Shown here piece after piece: positions 1 through 5,048 of a stretch of 5,917 nt of DNA. The notes under the pieces are model-generated. The model did not search any database and had not been told where the DNA came from. It saw only the letters and a list, made by a program, of their open reading frames with translations. Origin of the DNA: Chloroflexota bacterium (GTDB lineage: Bacteria > Chloroflexota > Dehalococcoidia > GIF9 > UBA5629); contig CP070642.1 in assembly GCA_020354105.1 (NCBI GenBank), positions 1,252,673 to 1,258,589 on the forward strand, given 5' to 3'. The number at the start of each line of letters is the position of its first letter. Within the stretch, counting starts at the first letter, position 1. A program made the translations under genes and the position numbers.

Positions 1-575
1 CCGCTCATGATTAGAGCTTCCTTTTGTGGAGCAAGCTGGTTTTCCTTCAGTATCTGTCTTAATCCGCCCTGAGCCAGGTAGTCCCTGAAACGTTTATGAT
101 TTTCTCTGCCTACAAGGAACTCCACGGTCTTGATTAGATAACCCATGGAGTTCCTGGGCAAAGGCACCTGGAAATCTATGAACATCAGGACGCCTTCCTT
201 TTTCACCACCCTCTTCATCTCAGCAACGGCTCTATTCCGTTCCTCTCTTCCCATCTCGTGCAGCCCGAGTGATATGGAAGCGCAGTCGAAGTAACCGTCC
301 GGGAAGGGCAGTTCGGTGGCGCTGGCTACACGGAAGGTGCTGTGTTTGAGTCTATGTCTTTTTTTATTCCTTTCCGCCAGCTCAATCATGTTTGGGTTCT
401 GGTCCACGCCGGTGGCAATGGCGCCCTTCTGCTCATAGTGGAATACCTGGTCGCCCGTACCGCAGCAGACATCCAGCACCCTGTCGCCCGCCTTGATGCC
501 GGAAAGCTCAACGACACAAGTCCTGAGCTCTTTAAATATGGGGTCAATGATGGTCGAATAGTTGACTAGAAGCAC
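1..575 (-). CDS. Class I SAM-dependent methyltransferase (UbiE/Methyltransf_11-like), 3' end cut by window edge
   Basis: This reading frame gives 191 residues from a GTG at 575 and is still open at the left edge, so the C-terminus is missing. Motif I of the Rossmann-type methyltransferase fold is clear as VLDVCCGTGDQ (residues 33-43). The acidic residue that binds the SAM ribose follows in GVDQN (D58), and the motif II region FPDGYFD is at 91-97. After these comes a typical EMKRVVKKEGVLMFIDF strand-helix (119-135). The family transfers methyl groups from S-adenosylmethionine; the acceptor cannot be told from the sequence and could be a quinone, lipid or other small molecule. GTG was chosen because the frame has no ATG upstream and the homologous core starts about 30 residues in. 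No Shine-Dalgarno sequence precedes it; an extended -10 promoter sits 7 bases upstream. The gene is divergent to the DUF2780 gene. Methyltransferase identity is firm; the exact subfamily is not. Confidence 0.9.
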   Translation of the reverse strand, partial: MLLVNYSTIIDPIFKELRTCVVELSGIKAGDRVLDVCCGTGDQVFHYEQKGAIATGVDQNPNMIELAERNKKRHRLKHSTFRVASATELPFPDGYFDCASISLGLHEMGREERNRAVAEMKRVVKKEGVLMFIDFQVPLPRNSMGYLIKTVEFLVGRENHKRFRDYLAQGGLRQILKENQLAPQKEALIMS

Positions 576-582
576 GGCATGG

Positions 583-591
583 ATTATATCA
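583..591 (-). promoter_or_regulatory. Extended -10 promoter for the methyltransferase, likely leaderless start
   Basis: On the minus strand the sequence TGATATAAT is a perfect extended -10 element (TGn plus TATAAT). Only 7 bases (CCATGCC) separate it from the GTG start codon, so transcription would begin at or just before that codon. No good -35 hexamer lies 16-18 bases upstream, which fits an extended -10 promoter. There is no room for a ribosome binding site. Confidence 0.55.
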
Positions 592-705
592 CGTTGGTGT
601 AGCCGCGTAATTGATGTTCGCCACTGGATAATATCGAACTGAAATAGTAGAATTGTTTCAAGATTTCGTGTTATGTGTCGCGTAATACTTTGAAGGAGGG
701 TGGCT

Positions 706-1089
706 ATGGAACTGGTTGAGCAATTGGTAAAGAATCTGGGTGTCAGCGAGGATGCGGCTAAAGGCGGCTCTGGGCTGCTTTTCAACATGGCAAAGGAAAA
801 GCTGGGCTCAGGGGATTTCAGCAAAGTTGCTAGTGCCTTGCCCGGCATCGATGACCTTATGAAGTCTGCCCCGGAATCTGGCGGTATGCTCGGGGGTATC
901 GGCAAGTTAGCCTCTGGTCTTGGTGGAGGTGCTGGTCAATTAGGCAGCCTGGCCAGTCTTGCCGGCGGCTTCTCCAAATTAGGAATGGATAGCGGCATGA
1001 TTGGCCAATTCATTCCCATTATTCTGTCTTTTGCACAGAGCAAGGGCGGGGATGTGGTGATGAAATTACTGCAAAAGGCTCTCAAATAG
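706..1089 (+). CDS. DUF2780 family protein (VcgC/VcgE-like)
   Basis: The product is 127 residues. The N-terminus, with LGVSEDAAKGG followed by KEKLGSGDF and a predicted ALPGIDDL segment, matches the layout I know for DUF2780 proteins, whose biochemical function is unknown. The middle (about residues 58-90) is very rich in Gly, Ser and Leu, and a hydrophobic stretch (IGQFIPIILSF, about 98-108) precedes a lysine-containing C-terminus. I see no signal peptide and no catalytic motif. The frame also offers a GTG at 700, but the AAGGAGG at 693-699 would then touch it. ATG 706 leaves a normal 6-base spacer, so 706 is the start. I found no convincing promoter between it and the divergent methyltransferase. 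It is followed by a hairpin at 1149-1184. Confidence 0.85.
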   Translation: MELVEQLVKNLGVSEDAAKGGSGLLFNMAKEKLGSGDFSKVASALPGIDDLMKSAPESGGMLGGIGKLASGLGGGAGQLGSLASLAGGFSKLGMDSGMIGQFIPIILSFAQSKGGDVVMKLLQKALK

Positions 1090-1148
1090 CAAATACGATA
1101 ACTAAGGCATAGGCATTTTGCCTGTTGCAGTTAGCCCAGAAATGACAA

Positions 1149-1184
1149 ACGGTCATAAACCAAGCTAACTTGGTTTATGACCGT
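1149..1184. terminator. Perfect 16-bp inverted repeat between convergent genes, probable bidirectional terminator
   Basis: The arms at 1149-1164 and 1169-1184 are exact reverse complements with a 4-base CTAA loop; each arm contains GGTCATAAACCAAG. It lies 59 bases after the DUF2780 stop and 31 bases after the DUF1508 stop, where both converging transcripts must end. Neither side has a run of T, so it is not a canonical intrinsic terminator. A 3'-end stabiliser or protein-binding site is an alternative. Confidence 0.6.
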
Positions 1185-1215
1185 ATAATGATTTCGCTAT
1201 TACTGTGAAAAGGAA

Positions 1216-1398
1216 TTAGCCGGTCTTATCTTCGATCTTTGCCTTGGGTGCGTTCTTCTTGACCGACTCTATACCGTTTTGGGCACCACTCTTAGACTTG
1301 TATCCTTCGCCTACAGCTATTGTCTCACCGTTGGGCGCGATGAGCCGCCATCTAAACTCACCCTTGGCATCTTTGTACAGCTCAAATTTAGCTGCCAT
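1216..1398 (-). CDS. DUF1508 / YegP-family small protein
   Basis: This 60-residue protein is a complete single DUF1508 unit: KFELYKD at residues 4-10, EFRWRLIAPNGETIAVGEGY at 14-33, then KSGAQNGIESVKKNAP. Proteins of this family carry one or two such units of about 50 residues; this one has one. Their function is not established, though some are described as stress-associated. The start ATG at 1398 has a GGAGG 13 bases upstream (1412-1416) and an overlapping GGGAG 10 bases upstream. The spacer is therefore long but usable. The gene lies 61 bases downstream of the four-helix membrane protein on the same strand and probably shares its transcript. The transcript would end at the inverted repeat at 1149-1184. 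Family assignment is firm; the cellular role is unknown. Confidence 0.9.
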   Translation of the reverse strand: MAAKFELYKDAKGEFRWRLIAPNGETIAVGEGYKSKSGAQNGIESVKKNAPKAKIEDKTG

Positions 1399-1439
1399 TG
1401 ATTATACACTCCCTCCTCTGCAGTTTAAGCGCGCTAGAT

Positions 1440-1451
1440 TAATAGCTATTA
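1440..1451. repeat. 12-bp perfect palindrome in the intergenic gap
   Basis: TAATAGCTATTA is its own reverse complement. It lies between the stop of the four-helix membrane gene and the DUF1508 start. It could be an operator, but AT-rich 12-mers of this kind also arise by chance, and no second copy was seen. Confidence 0.3.
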
Positions 1452-1459
1452 TTAACTTA

Positions 1460-1834
1460 TTAACCAGGCCTTCCCACAGCCCACAGCGCTTTGATTGCGG
1501 CAACTATGGCGGCTGGTGCCATCAGGGTAGCTATCAATGCCAGTATAGCGTCCAGCATAGCGCCGATGCCAAATGTGCTAAGAGGAGCAAACACGCCGCC
1601 GACGACTATTAAGGCTATGGTTGCCACCAGGAAGAGCAGTATTTCCTTTGCCGTGATGTTCAGGAACCCTACTACAAGACCGAGAATGATTAGAATGATG
1701 ATAACTGCGGACATGAGGCCCGCTCCAGCCATGCCTAGCGCTGACATGATGCCCACCACTACGGCAATCACCAGGCCGACTACAAACGCCCAAAAGCCGA
1801 TCATGCCCATGACATTACTCTTGCCCTTTGCCAT
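1460..1834 (-). CDS. Small four-helix integral membrane protein, function unknown
   Basis: The 124-residue product has a short basic N-terminus (MAKGKSN) and about four hydrophobic helices, near residues 10-32, 40-60, 64-85 and 93-118. A conserved-looking NITAKEILLFLVATIAL sits at the start of the third helix and MAPAAIVAAIKALW in the last. It is rich in Gly, Ala, Val and Ile and has no charged residues inside the membrane, so it is unlikely to be a transporter with a polar pathway. I do not recognise a named family with certainty; similar small hypothetical membrane proteins are common in archaea and Chloroflexota. The AAAGGAGG at about 1845-1852 has its GGAGG core 10 bases before the ATG at 1834. 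A near-consensus promoter lies upstream and DUF1508 is the next gene downstream, so the two likely form an operon. Confidence 0.8.
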   Translation of the reverse strand: MAKGKSNVMGMIGFWAFVVGLVIAVVVGIMSALGMAGAGLMSAVIIILIILGLVVGFLNITAKEILLFLVATIALIVVGGVFAPLSTFGIGAMLDAILALIATLMAPAAIVAAIKALWAVGRPG

Positions 1835-1879
1835 ACCTAGTTAACCTCCTTTAATTTTTTAGAGATTACTCCCCATAGC

Positions 1880-1908
1880 ATTATTGCACCTGCTAGTTAC
1901 TCTGTCAA
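1880..1908 (-). promoter_or_regulatory. Sigma-70 type promoter for the four-helix membrane protein operon
   Basis: On the minus strand a perfect -35 box TTGACA (1903-1908) is followed, after exactly 17 bases, by AATAAT (1880-1885), which matches the -10 consensus at 5 of 6 positions. It reads toward the gene starting at 1834, giving a leader of roughly 40 bases that contains the strong ribosome binding site. A tract of 8 G (1911-1918) lies 2 bases upstream of the -35 box. Confidence 0.7.
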
Positions 1909-2003
1909 GACCCCCCCCTTTGTATTTGAACAGCAGCACGGTTGTGTATTGTAGGACCTCCTGAATTAAAGCTACCGACCGCTAATCCTGCAATCCAGCT
2001 TCG

Positions 2004-2047
2004 GATAGGTATATTTGCTTTGTGTGTTCAATTTACTGATAGGTATA
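2004..2047. repeat. Pair of 10-bp direct repeats GATAGGTATA
   Basis: GATAGGTATA occurs at 2004-2013 and again at 2038-2047, 34 bases apart start to start. The second copy overlaps the short inverted repeat GGTAT-AA-ATACC (2042-2053). Their place upstream of the tandem small genes suggests regulator-binding sites; no regulator is identified. Confidence 0.4.
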
Positions 2048-2173
2048 AATACCATGATGGGGACCTATTTTTTAAGTATTAATGTAAGTTGAGAATAGAT
2101 ATCACGGCGGAAGTTAGGTTAAGACATGAGGTGGTAGACTGATTGTGGAAAATAAAAGAAGGAGGTGACCAAG

Positions 2174-2344
2174 ATGGAATGGCAGATTGTAGTAGCTCTA
2201 GCGATAGTGGTGCCAGTGGTTCTCTTTCCGGCAGCTTTGGTATGGTATCTGAACCTGGGTGGCATTTATGCAGCCGTTAGGGAAGCCAGAGCCAAGAAAG
2301 CTGCTCAAGAGAAGGGCGTCAGGGTAAGAGTCCATGCTAAATAG
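2174..2344 (+). CDS. Miniature single-helix membrane protein, first of a tandem pair
   Basis: The product is 56 residues. After MEWQ comes one hydrophobic helix (about residues 5-27) with the string VVPVVLFPAALVWYLNLGG at 12-30. A short amphipathic, strongly basic tail follows (REARAKKAAQEKGVRVRVHAK). There is no cleavable signal peptide pattern; the positive tail predicts a cytoplasmic C-terminus. The ATG at 2174 is preceded by AAGGAGGTG with the GGAGG core 8 bases upstream, a strong site that supports translation. The next gene, 52 bases downstream, encodes a paralogue: 23 of the first 40 residues are identical without gaps. Conservation of the protein sequence between the two copies and the matching ribosome binding sites are the best evidence that both are real. 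I do not recognise a named family. It could be a small regulator or stabiliser of a membrane complex, but nothing shows a partner. Confidence 0.8.
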   Translation: MEWQIVVALAIVVPVVLFPAALVWYLNLGGIYAAVREARAKKAAQEKGVRVRVHAK

Positions 2345-2396
2345 TCACAGCAGACAAAGGAATAGACGGAAATTATGAAAAAGGAGGTGAAAAACA

Positions 2397-2558
2397 ATGC
2401 AGACGGAACTGATAATAGCACTAGTCATAGCGATACCAATAATTCTCTTCCCGGCGGCTTTCGTGTGGTATCTGAACATCGGTGGCATTGTGCAGGCTGC
2501 GCGTGAGGCAAGACGTGCCCGAGAAAAGAAAGTTGCCACGGCAAAGAGAGCAGGCTAA
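2397..2558 (+). CDS. Miniature single-helix membrane protein, second of a tandem pair
   Basis: The product is 53 residues, with one hydrophobic helix (about residues 5-27) containing IPIILFPAAFVWYLNIGG (13-30). A basic tail (REARRAREKKVATAKRAG) follows. It shares the core LFPAAxVWYLNxGGI with the preceding gene, and the DNA in this stretch is similar while differing mainly at third positions. That is the pattern expected of two copies kept under protein-level selection. ATG 2397 has AAGGAGGTG upstream with the GGAGG core 8 bases away, as in its partner. It is very likely co-transcribed with its partner and ends before the hairpin at 2626-2663. Function is unknown; the pair might form hetero-oligomers in the membrane, which is speculation. 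Confidence 0.8.
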   Translation: MQTELIIALVIAIPIILFPAAFVWYLNIGGIVQAAREARRAREKKVATAKRAG

Positions 2559-2584
2559 AAGACATACTGTAATAATCGAAGGAA

Positions 2585-2672
2585 GGAGGTGGGGAAACTG
2601 AGGCTTAGGAGAGTTACAAAACCTGTAAGGCTGGATATCCGAAAAAGAAGATATCCAGCCTTATTAAAGTAG
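2585..2672 (+). other. Orphan strong ribosome binding site followed by a short basic CTG-initiated frame
   Basis: A third GGAGGTG (2585-2591) resembles the sites before the two miniature genes, but no ATG follows. A CTG at 2598 lies 8 bases after the GGAGG core and opens a frame of 24 codons ending in TAG at 2670-2672. The predicted peptide would hold 10 Arg/Lys and one Asp, and its frame runs through the terminator hairpin. It may be the remnant of a third tandem copy, a rare CTG-start peptide, or a non-functional site. Confidence 0.25.
2626..2663 (+). terminator. Hairpin terminator after the tandem small genes
   Basis: TAAGGCTGGATATC (2626-2639) pairs perfectly, over 14 bp, with GATATCCAGCCTTA (2650-2663) around a purine-rich 10-base loop. 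The right arm ends in TTA and is followed by TTAAAG, so the T tract is weak. Position, 67 bases after the stop of the second small gene, fits a transcript end. Confidence 0.65.
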
Positions 2673-2744
2673 CCCATGCAGGGAAATTCTAATGTGCAAT
2701 ATGGTGCCCATTGAAAATAATATGATGTTTATAGGAGGCAAAAA

Positions 2745-2981
2745 ATGAAATCTCTTCGCATAATTATACCGGTTATCATCACTGCTTTTGTGACGGCCAT
2801 TGCCATATTTTCTGCTATCTGGCTGAGTGGATTGGTTCCCGCCGGACCATGGGCTGAGTTGATTAAAGCAGCCATTGTGATATTTATTATCGGCTCCACT
2901 CTCGTCATAATTGCCTGGTCTGCGTATTTCACGTACATAATCAGGGAGACCATCGAAAAGGCGATATCCAAAAAGGGCTAG
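2745..2981 (+). CDS. Small two-helix membrane protein, function unknown
   Basis: This 78-residue protein starts with MKSLR and has two hydrophobic helices, near residues 5-28 and 38-66. They are joined by a short loop (SGLVPAGPWAE). A charged tail (RETIEKAISKKG) follows. By the positive-inside rule both ends are cytoplasmic. Lys41 and the WSAY at 58-61 are the only marked polar or aromatic features near the second helix. The ATG has AGGAGG at 2733-2738 with a 6-base spacer. It stands after the terminator at 2626-2663 and may have its own promoter, though none is convincing. It converges on the anti-sigma gene with only 24 bases between the two stop codons and no clear terminator there. I do not recognise the family. 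The same segment is open on the opposite strand, but that frame lacks a ribosome binding site. Confidence 0.75.
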   Translation: MKSLRIIIPVIITAFVTAIAIFSAIWLSGLVPAGPWAELIKAAIVIFIIGSTLVIIAWSAYFTYIIRETIEKAISKKG

Positions 2982-3005
2982 TATTTTTGACGGCTGGCAT
3001 TTCGG

Positions 3006-4361
3006 TCAGTAGGTCTCGGACAGGGCAGGTGTCCAGGCGGTGAAGTCCTCGAGGTGCCTGCCGTTTTCATCCAGGCACTCGCCGGTGAACTCATACACGG
3101 GCACGGCGTAGTCCTGCGATTCGGAGGGTGCGTCCAGCCAGTACTTGAGCTGAACCTGCTCGACAATCACCTGCTCGCAGTCGAGCGGTATATCAAGGCT
3201 GCCTTTGCCCTGTATAAGGTCGTCGTAGGCTTGCTTCTGGGAGATGATGTTCCGGTCGGAAATGGGGGACATCTGCCGCCATGACCAGAGCAACCTGACG
3301 ACCTCGCCGTTATCGCCGATGCTGACCTCGATTTTCGAGCCGGGGCCGGTAGCCGAGGCGCCGTTGACCTTGTATGGGAAGTCGACCAGCCAGTAGGTAG
3401 GAGCCGGTAGTGTGGCTGGTTCTGCCCCTTCGGATGGTGCCGACGGTGCGGGGGGTTCTGCTGCCGGTCGTGGTATGGCTTCTTCGGCTGGCTCAGATGG
3501 TGCGGCTTCCTCGGTGTATTTCCGGCTGACGGAATAGCCACCGCCGGCGATTGTCGTTGTGTCACCTTCTAACTCGGCGAAGGTCTGGTAGCCGGGCGGT
3601 AACAGGTCAGCCTGCTGCAAAAAGTCATAGGCGATAAGCTCTGCCTCGTGCTGCGACGGCAACTCAGCCGGATAGGCTGGATAGAGCTTTTCCGGTTCAA
3701 CGTATCTATACTCAACAGCTCCGGAGGCAATCCAGACAGTAAGCTGCCTGGCCTCGTCGCCGCTTCCCTGAGACATGAAGAACCTGGTTCCATCGTCGCT
3801 AAGGTTAGCCTTCCCGGTGAAGCCGAGCCTTCTGCCTAGCTCGGTTACGGAGGCAGCCGTTACCTCGTCGCTTCTTATTTCATAGACTGGTGCCTGGCCG
3901 GGAATGGTCGAGAGCGATGTTTTGGCGGTAAAGATTGTGCCTTCAGGAACGATATTTGCCGGCATCTGGACAGAATATTCGGCTGATGGTGCCGCGGCAC
4001 GCTGGCTGGCATAGAGCACCACGCCGACGAAGGCCAGAAGGACTACCACCACCGTGCTGGTTACGGCTATAAGCGTCGGCCGGGGCGGGAAGATATTTGC
4101 TAGCCGCTGGCTCAATCCCGGTCTCTTTTCCATGGGATATGCAGCAGCCTGTTTTTCAGCTAACTGCCGGAGCAATTTATTTCTGAGTTCGGTGCGGAAA
4201 TCCGGTGACGGCTCCTCGCGGAAAGCCAGCATCTTTCGGGCATGCTCCAGCGACGAGCGCACCTCGTCGCTGACATCGTCGCCCAGAGTTATCTGCTTGC
4301 CGGCCAGCAACCTGTCCAGGTATTCCAGAAACTGCTTTTCGTTTAACTTATCTTTGCTCAT
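3006..4361 (-). CDS. Membrane-anchored anti-sigma factor candidate with large extracytoplasmic domain
   Basis: The 451-residue protein has three parts. A cytoplasmic N-terminus of about 95 residues, with helical charged segments such as EKQFLEYLDRLLAGK and SSLEHARKMLAFREEPSPDFRTEL, would bind the sigma factor. One membrane helix spans about 96-118. An extracytoplasmic region of about 330 residues follows. Within it a Pro/Ala/Glu-rich low-complexity linker (284-320) separates two folded parts; the second begins PTYWLVDFPYKVNG and contains an EVSIGDNGEVVRLLWSW strand pair. No Cys or HxxxCxxC zinc motif is present in the N-terminus, so it is not a classical zinc anti-sigma domain. The anti-sigma role is inferred from the 14-base overlap with the sigma gene and this topology. 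The ATG at 4361 is preceded by AAGGA with an 8-base spacer. The sensed signal is unknown. Translation is likely coupled to that of the sigma factor. Confidence 0.8.
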   Translation of the reverse strand: MSKDKLNEKQFLEYLDRLLAGKQITLGDDVSDEVRSSLEHARKMLAFREEPSPDFRTELRNKLLRQLAEKQAAAYPMEKRPGLSQRLANIFPPRPTLIAVTSTVVVVLLAFVGVVLYASQRAAAPSAEYSVQMPANIVPEGTIFTAKTSLSTIPGQAPVYEIRSDEVTAASVTELGRRLGFTGKANLSDDGTRFFMSQGSGDEARQLTVWIASGAVEYRYVEPEKLYPAYPAELPSQHEAELIAYDFLQQADLLPPGYQTFAELEGDTTTIAGGGYSVSRKYTEEAAPSEPAEEAIPRPAAEPPAPSAPSEGAEPATLPAPTYWLVDFPYKVNGASATGPGSKIEVSIGDNGEVVRLLWSWRQMSPISDRNIISQKQAYDDLIQGKGSLDIPLDCEQVIVEQVQLKYWLDAPSESQDYAVPVYEFTGECLDENGRHLEDFTAWTPALSETY

Positions 4362-4887
4362 TCGACCAGTCCTTGAAGCAATTCCTCAGCTTGCAAACGG
4401 CGCGAAAAAGAATCGTACCCACATTATTCTCCGATAATCCGACCATCGAGGCAATCTGCCGGTTATTCAATTCGCCGCCGAACTTGAGCGAAATAATCTC
4501 CTTCTCCCGCTGCGGCAGCGCTGCCAGGCAGAACTGCAGTCGCTGATATTCCTCTCGCCTTTCGGTCTCCTCCTGCGGCGAAGGGTCATCGGACTCAATG
4601 CTAAAGGCGTTCTCCAGCGGCAGCGTGTTCCTGCCTGATGATTTCCGGAAGTAGTCGGTGACCGTGTTCCTGGCGATAGTCAGCAGCCAGGTCTGAGGTG
4701 CCGACTTCTTGCTGTCGTATCTGTGGAAGGCAGCCAGGGCTTTCTCGAAGACGAGCGATGTCAGGTCCTCAGCCTCGTTTCGATTGCTTACGCGATAGTT
4801 TATATAGCGAAAAACGTAGCTCATGTGCTCTTCATAAAGTGCGGTAAAACCGCTTATGCCGTGATGGGCAATATTTTTGTCTGTCAC
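4348..4887 (-). CDS. RNA polymerase sigma factor, ECF (sigma-70) family
   Basis: The protein is 179 residues from GTG 4887, typical for ECF sigma factors, which carry only regions 2 and 4. Region 2 spans about residues 14-82: FTALYEEHMSYVFRYI, then NEAEDLTSLVFEKAL (core RNA polymerase binding) and WLLTIARNTVTDYFRK (-10 recognition). After an acidic linker, region 4 (about 118-172) has LAALPQREKEIISLKFGG and a helix-turn-helix NRQIASMVGLSENNVGTI for the -35 element. The frame stays open upstream to a TTG at 4947, giving 199 residues. That extension (NVLQCCNGILS) is unlike sigma factors, has no ribosome binding site, and contains a good promoter. I therefore chose GTG 4887, preceded by GAGAAAG. 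Its gene overlaps the anti-sigma gene by 14 bases. The target regulon is unknown; self-regulation is common in such pairs but not shown here. Confidence 0.88.
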   Translation of the reverse strand: MTDKNIAHHGISGFTALYEEHMSYVFRYINYRVSNRNEAEDLTSLVFEKALAAFHRYDSKKSAPQTWLLTIARNTVTDYFRKSSGRNTLPLENAFSIESDDPSPQEETERREEYQRLQFCLAALPQREKEIISLKFGGELNNRQIASMVGLSENNVGTILFRAVCKLRNCFKDWSNEQR

Positions 4888-4919
4888 GGTGCTTTCTCGA
4901 CTCAGTATTCCGTTGCAAC

Positions 4920-4947
4920 ATTGTAGCACGTTCGGTATTTCATTCAA
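4920..4947 (-). promoter_or_regulatory. Promoter of the sigma/anti-sigma operon
   Basis: On the minus strand, TTGAAT (4942-4947) and TACAAT (4920-4925) are separated by 16 bases, and TGC directly before the -10 box makes it an extended -10. A transcript would start near 4913, leaving a leader of about 25 bases to the GTG at 4887. It looks like a housekeeping promoter rather than an ECF-type one, which would usually show AAC in the -35. Confidence 0.5.
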
Positions 4948-4984
4948 CCCGTTTTTCCATTTTAAACTGCTATTTTACTTGTAA

Positions 4985-5034
4985 AATCTTAAAACTCAGC
5001 TCCTGCCCGACGGAGTAATGAGCGGACAGGAGCT
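4985..5034 (-). terminator. Intrinsic terminator of the VWA protein gene
   Basis: Read on the minus strand, AGCTCCTGTCCG (5023-5034) pairs with CGGGCAGGAGCT (4998-5009), 11 of 12 positions matching, around a 13-base loop. It is followed by GAGTTTTAAGATTTT, which is T-rich. It lies 15 bases after the stop of the VWA gene and before the sigma operon promoter, so it separates the two transcription units. Confidence 0.7.
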
Positions 5035-5048
5035 CCAGAAAGGAGGGC

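Larger units (their letters stand above)
1835..2173. other. Divergent 339-base intergenic region
   Basis: No gene of credible length is seen here on either strand. It holds the leader and promoter of the leftward operon (1835-1908), the C8/G8 homopolymer at 1911-1918 and two direct repeats (2004-2013 and 2038-2047). It also holds the leader of the rightward tandem small genes, ending in the AAGGAGGTG at about 2158-2166. A TATAAA at 2045-2050 could be a -10 box for the rightward genes but has no good -35 partner. Confidence 0.6.

Noticed and set aside
1401..1406. TATAAT on the minus strand just before the DUF1508 start
   Set aside because: It is 2 bases from the ATG, so transcription would begin inside the gene, and a ribosome binding site lies upstream of it. 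Not a usable promoter for this gene.
1244..1612. Plus-strand open frame of 122 codons
   Set aside because: It lies opposite the DUF1508 and four-helix membrane genes, has no ribosome binding site, and its translation shows no domain. The minus-strand genes have homology or membrane logic plus good ribosome binding sites.
2039..2073. ATAGGT/ACCTAT stem followed by six T, resembling an attenuator or terminator
   Set aside because: The stem is only 6 bp with an 18-base loop and no gene lies upstream on the plus strand to terminate. Too weak to call.
2345..2539. Minus-strand frame of 64 codons
   Set aside because: It is antisense to the second miniature gene, which has a paralogue and a strong ribosome binding site; the minus frame has neither.
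2701..2748. 15-codon frame whose TGA overlaps the ATG of the two-helix gene (ATGA)
   Set aside because: The overlap suggests a coupled leader peptide, but there is no ribosome binding site before its ATG and it contains the ribosome binding site of the next gene. Chance is more likely.
2969..2989. CAAAAA/TTTTTG hairpin at the end of the two-helix gene
   Set aside because: A 6-bp stem almost entirely A-T overlapping the stop codon is not a credible terminator.
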